A DNA stretch of 64,000 nucleotides from Gyromitra esculenta (lineage: Eukaryota > Ascomycota > Pezizomycetes > Pezizales > Discinaceae): assembly GCA_038503075.1 (NCBI GenBank), contig JBCAML010000023.1, positions 496,001 to 560,000 on the forward strand, in the 5' to 3' direction. Position 1 is the first letter of the stretch; every line of letters starts with the position of its first letter. The position numbers were made by a program, and so were the translations under genes. The notes beneath the pieces are model-generated. The model worked only from the letters and a program-made list of their open reading frames with translations, was not told the origin of the DNA and searched no databases. Shown one piece after another: positions 56,001 through 64,000 of the stretch.

Positions 56001-57914
56001 TCTTTTATCCTACTCTTGTCACCCATACAGCTTGGTTGCTTTTAAAATCAAGTCCATACTTTGAAACCCTCAAACTGTATTGGGTTCAATCCATATAATA
56101 TCTTGTGGATACACAATAGCGATGGACATCTCTTGGAACACCGCCATGGCGAGCTTGAGGTTGGTATCTATTAAAGCACATACACTATTTAAGTAAAGGT
56201 GGTGGCTCTACAGGAGTTTGCGTAGCTTGCTTGATATACCATTTGGGGTTTAGGGTTTAGGGTTTCCCGACCTCTCACCTGCCACTATCCACCGGCTTTT
56301 GGAACGAGAATTCAATATCATTTGTGCATTTGCTAGACAGTCCTAAAGTATTGGAGGTAATATCCCTAGCTTTTTGACTGCTAATAGATACGAAATTTTC
56401 TATCGCACTCCTCGCTCTATCTGAATGACGGAAGATTCATGGTGCTGAATAGCTCTGCCGTGGATGTGATAGCTTCATTTTTGCAGGTTTGTGACAGCGG
56501 CCGAAAGAGATAGCTGGACTCTCCGAATGGGAATAGCTTGGTCACAATACAGGAACACTGAAAAAGCGAAAGTGATGATATCCCTCAAAGCTCCGCGGGT
56601 TCCAACGAATAGACGACCAATAACATCAATGACTGTTCTATTGATACACAAATTACGCGTAACCGATGCTGAGATCTCCATGAAAAGAAACAAATATCTA
56701 CAGGCGGAATGGAAGCAAAAAAACACCTGAAAATGCCTTAAAGATGCAGTTCATCCAAGATTCCCATTGGTATAAGGGGAGAGATATTTGCACTGTGTTC
56801 GTTGACAAAGCAGCCATGGATAGAGATATTTGAGGACCTGTTCATGCAGACACGTATCTACTAAATGTTAACGGGCGCGCAGTGAGCTCCCCCTGAGAAT
56901 ATACATGCTGAGAGGGAGAGAGGGAGAGAGAGAGGAACGAGAAGTATCTAGCACACGATCAGGTGTTTGGGTTGGCAAGATCTAGTAGTTGGCTGAACTG
57001 TCTGGCTGAGTAAAATTCTCGCTTATCCCTTATTCACTCACAGTTCTTCTCCCTTACCCCGCCGCTATCCTTCACCACTCTCCTTCACCACACTTCACCA
57101 CTGACACTCGCGACTCTTCACGCTTTCACAGTTACAAAATACAACCCGCAGTTGCTGCCTGGCTTAGCCGAGCGAGCAAACCTCGCGCTCTGTCGACCGT
57201 TAAGGCTTCGGGGAAGACTGGACAACAAAAGCGGAACTCCCTAAAGTACAACTGAGAACCAAAGGTGGATCTCTGAAGGCACCACCATACACAATTCCGG
57301 GTGGGGGATAAGCAACCAAGCCTACACAACATGCCGACATTATTTCATACCAATTTGAGCTTTATTGCTGCTATATCCGTTAAAAATAACCGTGGTGGAA
57401 TCATTCTGACCGTGAATTGGAGCGGAAAATAGAAAAAATGATCATACTATCCAGACCAGCCAATTACCCTTTTCCTGCCTAGAATCCTGGAGGCTCTGGA
57501 GAGCTGGGAGAGCTATGGAGTAAATGCGCCTTCGTGGAGAAGCGTACAGCGACCCACTTCTTCGTGGAATCTCCTGGAAAGCTTGCGGCCCTTCAATACG
57601 TCTCTTGAAGATCCTGCCGTCTCCTCTGGAAAGCTTCTAGGAGCTCTATGGAGACGGTCAAAATACGCGATATCCTGCGCGTGTGACGCTCGTCACGTCT
57701 CTTATTTGGGATTCTTGACTTCTTCTTTCGCGTACATGGTTCTTACTAGTCTAAATGCTCTATATTCTCTATATACAACGTATTTATACCGATCGACCAG
57801 ATACAGCTCTTTGCATCTCTTCCAGGACACTGCTCATCTCTAGGATATTGCCCTTCCCACGATACTGGCAGCGTTTGGAGCTCCGGGGCGTGTCTATCTA
57901 GCTCTCTCCTCGGC
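53061..57914. other. Long intergenic stretch; weak ORF and telomere-like motif
   Basis: A 67-codon minus frame at 55078-55281 (KNKSVEDEIEYVLENDDDAR, then a basic helix and a hydrophobic end) is the most gene-like item but unsupported. GGTTTAGGGTTTAGGGTTT (56247-56265) is a three-unit TTTAGGG-type motif. The remainder shows no recognised feature. Confidence 0.25.
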
Positions 57915-58490
57915 GATCTCTAGGGGATAGAGAGGCGTCTCACTGGCAGGCAGCGAGCTGTCGGTATAGGAGCTCCCTAGACAAGCTCTAGGGGGGTAGG
58001 GAGGCGTCTCTTCGGCAGGCAGCGAGCTGTCGGTATAGATGTTTCCTAGGGCAGCTTTGGGAGGGGGGCGCGTCTGTATGGCGGTTAACAAGCAGCCAAT
58101 AGAGTATCTTCCGAGGGGGGGTTCTTAGGTGTCGAGGTGAGTGTAGAAGGAAGAGTTTATGGGTTGGAGCGAAGAGAGGTGTGGCTAAATGCTGAAAGTG
58201 ATGTGGGTTAGGGTTTGGATCCTCCTCAAAACGTGAGTTTGGGCTCCCAAGCGAGAGAATCCCTCGAACTTTATGCCGTATCCCGTGGGATAGAGCTTGC
58301 CTAAGGCCTATTGAGAAGGGGGGGTCTCCTGGAGGACGGGCGATGGGAGGCGTGAGAGCTGTTTTCTCGGGGAGGAAAAAGCTGCTGCGAAGCGTTGTCA
58401 AATTCTCCGGGAGAAGAAGTCTGCACTCTCGCTTCATGAGGTAGTCATGAGGCTCAGGGAGGAAAACGTCTCCCGGGGAGGATCACAAGA
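57915..58490 (-). repeat. Repeat family F3, copy 1, with 69 bp tandem units
   Basis: The minus strand of 58187-58490 aligns with 63140-63440. A shared frame (minus, from 58437) contains SSFFLPEKTALTPPIARPPG, matching CSFFLLEKTALIPLIPRPPG in copy 2. On the other side, 57915-58070 carries 2+ tandem units of 69 bp (GAGGCGTCTC and GGCAGGCAGCGAGCTGTCGG at 69 bp spacing). Confidence 0.55.
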
Positions 58491-58650
58491 TCCCCAAGAG
58501 GCATAATTATTTTTGCTGACGTTTAGTTATAGTGTCGGCCCATTATACTCAGCATCTGATTGAAACCGTAACCCCGCCGCTTTTCATACCTTAACCGTCC
58601 TGTATAAAGACGGTACTGCTGTTATTGTGGGCCTCTTACCTACGGGGGCG

Positions 58651-58693
58651 TACGGGGGCGCATAGCTACCAGAGTCCAAATAAGGGTTTTCGG
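58651..58693 (+). repeat. Dispersed repeat F6, copy 3
   Basis: TACGGGGGCGCATAGCTACC then AGAGTCCAAATAAGGGTTTT; see copies at 24168 and 26757. Confidence 0.5.
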
Positions 58694-59101
58694 AAAATCT
58701 CGCTTAGCCGCAAAGCTGGAAACTGCAAAACCTTTTGCAACTCCTTCCTTCTTGTTCTTCACACTTCTTCCTCCCCACGCACGGGAACAACCCCTTCCAC
58801 CACCACGGGCGCAACTCCTTCCTTCCTTCTTCCACCGTCACAGCCTCACACTTCATCCTTTACAACAACCACGCCTCTGTCAGCCGGAGTAGATATTTCA
58901 ACCCGCAGCTGTTACCAGTCGAAGACTGGTGAGCATACTAGGGAGTGTTGACATGTAGGTCTTCCTCTTGTAGTGGACAACAAATCAACTTCAACATCAT
59001 GGAATACCCTACCGCCAAAATGAAGACATCAAAAGGGGGTTTAAAGTGGCAACCATATTGCTCTGAAGGGCAAAAAAAACGACCTTTTAAAACCTCCACA
59101 T

Positions 59102-59666
59102 ATGACAGACCTTCTGGATAAAAAATATCAACTATCAGAAACGCGCTCACACGAGAAGTGTTTAGGCAATGGTAAATCAGATTATATCTTAGAAAAGCAT
59201 CTAGACATGTGTATGTCTCTTTTGGGGAAAGCAAAAATAGCGGGTGAATCTGCAAGAATGCGTGGAGACAAAGTGCATACCAATACTTTCGGTGCGGAAG
59301 GCAAGCCAATTACTACCCTGATCAACTATACTTGAGGCTAATATTTGATTAGGCAATACTATATAAGTTTTTTTCACTATTGATATTCAGGACGCAAATA
59401 ATTCAAAAAAAAAGAGATTGACACACAAATTGCTGGGTGAGATAGAAGTGTTTGGGAGTGCCTTTACCGGGATTAATTTACTTTCAGGAGGTATATACGT
59501 GGCTTTGGACAACAAGTTCAGGCGAATATTTGTCTACTTTAGCGAAGGACTGGAAATAGTATATGGTCCTACCATCGGTCATTGGGTTTTGGACGCTACA
59601 ACATACAACCTGGAAGAATATGCAGAAATACAACCACCAAGTGTGTCAAAAGATCAAAGACATTGA
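59102..59666 (+). pseudogene. Coding-like frames, unidentified
   Basis: 59102-59335 (LGKAKIAGESARMRGDKVHT within) and 59418-59666 (TGINLLSGGIYVALDNKFRR, RIFVYFSEGLEIVYGPTIG) are open in different frames and have normal protein composition. They may be exons or frameshifted parts of the same gene as 59714-60082; no clear splice signals were found. Confidence 0.25.
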
Positions 59667-59713
59667 AAATACGAAAGTTGGCTGCTTTCTAACCCTCATC
59701 TTTGTTGGGCACC

Positions 59714-60082
59714 ATGGCCACGAGCGGGGGTATACCATTGGTGCTTATGGGTGAAGCAAGGGCATGATTTAAAGGATCTTGCATAACAAAGGATATCAGC
59801 TCCGTCTCTGCCCATATTAAACCGGTTTTAGCAACACTATTCCGCACACTTGGAAATACAACTTGCGCCAATAGATTGCTTTTGGGAGCGGTTGGCGAAG
59901 AAATCCGGGACCTTTGTGAAAAAATTATTACCAACTACCCTGAGGACAAGAAAAAATTCTGGATCACAGATGATAAGGAATGTTTTGCACTTAGGGCGTG
60001 CTTGATTAATGTTTTAACAGAGACACATTATGATGGCAGTGATATAGATGATAGATGTGTTTCAATGATGCCTATGCCCTAA
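59714..60082 (+). pseudogene. 122-codon ORF with one TGA, cut by F2 copy B
   Basis: ATG 59714 opens a frame that is uninterrupted to 60082 apart from a single TGA at 59765-59767 (CGA by one C-to-T change). Readable parts include SVSAHIKPVLATLFRTLGNT, LLLGAVGEEIRDLCEKIITN and KKKFWITDDKECFALRACLI. The last codons and the stop lie in F2 sequence (homology to copy A begins about 60073), so the 3' end of the gene was lost when F2 arrived. No domain recognised. Confidence 0.4.
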
Positions 60083-61267
60083 ATCTCGTGCGTTTATATG
60101 CCCTAGTACGTCCGGTACGTCCATACGCCCATACTTTCACATCAATATCCTCCAGAATAGCACGTCCCGTACATTGAGTATGCCCATACGCCCACGCCCA
60201 CGCCCACGCCCATACGCCTACGCCCAGACCGCACATACGCTCAATAGCTACCTCTGTCGGATTCTTCTAAGTCGGAACCCTAGCCCCTTCCTTGGATCTT
60301 TGGGCCAGCTTCCTTCACGATCACCATGACCTCACCCATGCCCTCCCAGCAGCGTTTCTCTTATATGGGCCACACACCCCTCCTCCTACTTACCCTCCTG
60401 CTGCTGTTGCAATGAACTTCGCTAACAGATCTCCAGGTTGTATGTCGCTGTCGTTCAGTATCCCTACCCCCCCGCCCCGCCTCGGGGGCCTCCACACTGC
60501 CTGCTTGATTGCTGGATCGACCGCCATAGGAATCTCTGCAGCGATAACCATATACTGCCTGCTTGGCTGGCCTAGGACGCGCATATTGACCTCGCTCGAC
60601 AGCAGAATCGACTCCCCTAGCGACCCCCTTAGCAGACTCCCTAGGACGCCCATATTGACCTAGTTCGACAGCAGGATCGACCTCCCTAGCGAGCCCTATA
60701 TGGCTGCAGCTCAACTGCAGGATAAATTGCAGGATTGACACCCCTAGCGAGCTCCATATGATGCCTTCTCGACGGCGAGATTGAAAGCGAGATCGACCCC
60801 CACAACGAGCTCTATTTGGCGCCTACTAAACAGCAGGCTTAGTAGCAGGATCGGCCCCTAAGCGAGCTCTATACAGCCTGCTCGGGCACCTGTTTGACAT
60901 ACTATTCAATTGTGGGGTAGGAGAGCGCAGCAGAGCGTATGGTACCATATATGTACCTGGCGTAGTAGTGCCAGAGAATTGGAGATATTGCACATATTCA
61001 TTAGCCTCAGAACAGCGTTACAGGAGCGTCATCGTTAAAGGTGAACTCTAGAGCGTCTAGTGCTCTAGTACGTTGGACGTACAGGGCGCACAGGGCTAGT
61101 AATGCTAGTGATATGTCCAGAAGCTGAGGCGCGTCTAGGCGTAGAAAAGTTAGGCGCTGCGTCGAACTTGGAGCCTAAAATAAATCTGCATCTAGTCCAT
61201 TCAGTCCGTTTATATGCTTCCAATTCAGTACACGCATTCTGACGCAGCCTCACCCTTTTGCTGATGT
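60073..61267 (+). mobile_element. Family F2 element, copy B (left end missing)
   Basis: Aligns with copy A from 10757 to 11909: octamer array (TACGCCCA, CGCCCACGCCCACG), ATG context TTCACGATCACCATGACCTC at 60326, GATCGACC/GCGAGCTCTATA array (60590-60880), and the end CTGACGCAGCC...TTTTGCTGATGT. Only the right terminus is present; the first ~175 bp of copy A are absent. Confidence 0.65.
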
Positions 61268-61349
61268 AGTGATGATTATTTTCTCTCTTGTAATGCCTGC
61301 AAATATTAGGCCCACGATAATTTGCTGTAATGTATGGTTTAATGAATCT

Positions 61350-62110
61350 TTAGGATTTTATCCAACAGCTTAAAACTGTAGATATGTATTGCCTGCGTTT
61401 ATGTGTAACGTTGGTATGTTCTGGTAATTTGACAGATGACTGATATTCTTTCCAAGATGATTTCACAATTTCCAAAAGACCAGAATTAATAGTATTATGT
61501 AGAAATAAATGAACGCGCATATTGCCAGAATTGTCCACAAATCTCAAACCATCAATGACTTCCGCAAATCTGTACCTGGTATATCCAGGCATTCTCTCAA
61601 TCTGTTCTTTTGTATGACGGAATACAGAACTTGGTTGTGATGTCCGAGTTCTTTTATTCAGTTCAGGAAGATTAACTTAGATCGTTGAATGAACCTCCAT
61701 GATCTCTTTTCCATGCCCTTTCAACTTTTCCTCTGAATAATCAGTTTCTCTTTTGTAGTTCCTTCGCTTGCGACTTTTTTTATGATGTAAAGGAACTTCA
61801 TTAAACTCTGGAAAAGGTATATCTGGAGCGGTATCATAATGCCAACATGGATCACAGCCCCAGCCTGATGGACGGGCAGGAGGTAAAAGGTGTTCCAATC
61901 CAGGGGGTATAGATGCTACATCCACTTCATGCGAATCCTGTTGCTCTTCATCGTCTGGTTCAGTAAGCAGCCAGAGATAATAATCATCGTCCTGGTCAAA
62001 AAGATGCTGTTCAAGCAAGAACTCATGAATTTGTATAGCGATACCATAATTCATCGACATCTTGAATGAGATCTTGTTGGATAAGCTTGTGGAGGCTCTG
62101 AATTGAAGCG
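61350..62110 (-). pseudogene. Decayed gene, unidentified
   Basis: Read on the minus strand: a Pro-rich start with SIQSLHKLIQQDLIQDVDEL (62110-62050), a frame slip to the 127-codon frame 62060-61677 (HEFLLEQHLFDQDDDYYLWL, PSGWGCDPCWHYDTAPDIPF, then basic KKSRKRRNYKRE), then a frame at 61592-61350 with MPGYTRYRFAEVIDGLRFVD and LPEHTNVTHKRRQYI. CxxC and acidic plus basic tracts could belong to a transposon protein, but no family is recognised. Confidence 0.35.
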
Positions 62111-62729
62111 CCTTGTCTAGGTGGTCGAGGAGGGGCTGGCGTGAAAGAGCTCGCCGAAGCGGTCAAGGGGGTTATGTAGCAGGATATCTATATCTATGTT
62201 ACCAAAAACGTCTCTCCTGGGTAGCAAGACCTCATCGGGTAGGCCCGTGTAGGGGGTAAAGGGCAAAGGGTTACAGCCTAAGCTTTTTTCGCACAACGCG
62301 TCTCAACACGCCGGCTAACAAATTTTTCGATGAATTTGTCTGGGAGCGTGTTTCTCGGCCAAAGAACTTTGATATTTAAACAGCGTTGGTCACAGCATGT
62401 ATCAAATATCCTATTTCGTTAGTGGTAGCAGGGTTTGGCCTTGTTTTCGTGATTTGGCGAGATCATAATTGTTGCAATGGTGTGATGGAATCTGCTCTTC
62501 GGGTGCAGCTGCTGAGTTACAGTAGCTCCTGGATTGCAGCAGCTTCAGAGATGCAGCGCATCATAGCTGCACCAATGTTGACTAAGCTACATCATTTCAT
62601 TTTCTCCTGCCATCTCTCCAGCTAATCAGCATCGAGATTAGTGCTTTCCCGAGCCCATAAACCTTCACTTCGTTCAGGGCACAGGAGGCGACCCCTACTA
62701 AACTATTACCTAGCAGTATGCCTCGCTGG
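62111..62729. other. Intergenic; no supported gene
   Basis: Nothing recognised apart from a 79-codon frame at 62386-62625 without supporting features. Confidence 0.25.
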
Positions 62730-62803
62730 ACTGTTCGTATCCCCTGAACGATAAACTATATCTTATGTACTCAGAACACTGGGGGTTTTGAGCTTTAATA
62801 AAT
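62730..62803 (-). repeat. Dispersed repeat F7, copy 2
   Basis: Minus strand reads TTTATTAAAGCTCAAAACCCC, then TCTGAGTACATAAGATATAG and TCGTTCAGGGGATACGA, matching 16513-16585. Confidence 0.5.
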
Positions 62804-63139
62804 CTGTCATAAGCTCGCTCCCAGCTCGTTCCAATGGCCATCGATTCACGCTGGCGCCCTACGCAATGCTTTTGAAATCCCGATATATATTGGGTAAGGG
62901 TTCGTTCATCCTTGTTCTTAGTGGGTGGCTACCAGGATCGACTAGTCAGATCTATTGACCAATCAGCGTTGTGGTTAATTATTTTCTTACCCCATACCCT
63001 TTCACTTAGTTCAGGGCATTTCATTCAGGAAATTCTTTGATACTGGTCTTTTAATGCTGCACATCTAACCCCTGTTGGTATATGTGAAGTACTTCAGACT
63101 ATTTCTGCGTCCCCTAATGGCTTCATTAGCAAAAATAAT

Positions 63140-63990
63140 TGTGCTTTCTGGAGACCAGGTGCCCCTCCCCGGGCGACGTTCTCTCCCTGACCTCCCGGAG
63201 GAGCGGGTGCGTAGACATTTCCTCCCGAAGAATTTCGCAACTCTCTGCTGCAGCTTTTTCCTCCTGGAAAAAACTGCTCTCATACCTCTCATACCCCGAC
63301 CTCCGGGAGAGCCCCTCCTCCCCAATAGCTTTCGACTCACCGTAAGCCATAGGACTTAAAGAAATCTGCGAGGTATTCTCTCGCTAGAGAGTCCTAACCC
63401 ACCCTTTTAGGAGGAAGCAAACCCCATCCCACACGACTGAGATCATTTAGTCACGCATCTATTCACTCCATGCCCTAAACTCTTCCTTCCACAGATACAT
63501 CGAAGCCCAAGACCCCCCTAGGAAGCTGCTCTAATGGTTGCTTGCTATCAGCAATATAGGCTCGCTCCTCTCCCAAAGCTTGCCTCACAGACAGCTATAT
63601 TGACAGTTCGCTGACTGGGAAAGAGACCCCGCTCGATTCCCCTAAAGCTCGCCAAGGAAACTGGTATTGTAACTGCTCGCTGGAGCCATTTGGACCCGCT
63701 TCAATCCCCCTAATGCTCTCCTCGTAGAGAGCTGTATAAACTGCTATACAGACCCCTCCCTACCACCCGAAAGCTCGTATTCGGATCTGCTATATAGACG
63801 CGCTCCAAACCCTCAAACGCTTCAAGTTGCTAGATCGACCGCCTGCTGCCTACCGAAAGATGCCTCTCTACCCCCTAAAGCTTGCCTAGGCGTGAACTAT
63901 ATAGATCCTCCTCGAACCCCCGACCTCTGCCATTACTGTGGAAAGGACTGTACCTTAGGAATGACCGGTATACTCGAGGAGGGGGGGAGG
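63140..63990 (+). repeat. Repeat family F3, copy 2, with degenerate TATAGAC array
   Basis: 63150-63440 matches the minus strand of 58187-58490 (CCTCCCGGGCGACGTT-like start, CAGCTTTTTCCTCC..GAAAAAACTGCTCTC, then GATTCTCTCGC-type end). Downstream, 63520-63940 is an array of degenerate ~45-60 bp units with AAGCTCG or AAGCTTGC and TATAGAC(C), like those at 8330-8520. Confidence 0.5.
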
Positions 63991-64000
63991 ACTTATAAAT

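Noticed and set aside
56916..56938. GAGAGGGAGAGAGGGAGAGAG run as a polypurine tract
   Set aside because: Simple sequence with no LTR or pol relic next to it.

Overview
This 64 kb window looks like repeat-dense, gene-poor DNA of a filamentous ascomycete; a truffle-like Pezizomycete would fit, but that is inference. The signs are short fungal-type LTRs, a Ty1/copia gag with an internal initiator-tRNA primer site, Tc1 and pogo DDE transposons, several private repeat families, and broken reading frames whose stops look like C-to-T damage (RIP-like). No ribosomal RNA, convincing tRNA, CRISPR array or bacterial operon was seen. The only long intact gene recognised is a minus-strand ORF at 42062-43606 encoding a 514-residue protein with a PD-(D/E)XK (Uma2-like) nuclease fold signature and a TATA box upstream.

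Layout. 0-3.2 kb: two ~0.4 kb promoter-bearing elements (family R, 391-838 and 1065-1474) and a minus-strand copy of a gag-like retroelement (family X, 1951-3015). 4.0-5.5 kb: an unidentified decayed gene. 8-10 kb: repeats and the C-terminal end of a Gypsy integrase. 10.6-11.9 kb: a terminal-inverted-repeat element (F2 copy A). 12.06-13.4 kb: a decayed gene with 18 in-frame stops, none of them TGA. 13.5-15.3 kb: a large inverted repeat abutting a truncated copia gag with its LTR (15341-16319). 22262-23977: a complete Tc1 element with ~80 bp TIRs and TA duplication. 25.8-26.2 kb: another R copy. 30.6-31.1 kb: a 44 bp retro-insertion and a pogo-type MITE. 31.9-33.8 kb: minisatellite and a divergent F2 copy. 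36.3-37.1 kb: solo LTR and pogo transposase relic. 39.8-40.2 kb: in-frame 168 bp duplication. 40.8-43.8 kb: a frameshifted membrane-anchored ORF family member and the nuclease-like gene. 47.3-49.2 kb: a 5'-truncated X element with 14 bp target duplications, itself interrupted by two R elements. 49.9-53.1 kb: two decayed genes. 57.9-64 kb: F2 copy B, decayed genes and an inverted pair of a further repeat family.

The two most unusual systems are (1) family X, a non-LTR-type element that here carries only a gag-like ORF (coiled coil plus Cys cluster) and no visible reverse transcriptase, ending in a (CTA)n tail; and (2) family R, ~400 bp TATA-containing units that insert with 5 bp duplications yet have termini TTTCAYGG...TTGAGA rather than TG...CA. 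Their nesting gives a relative chronology: X inserted first, R later, and precise removal of one R copy leaves the X reading frame continuous.
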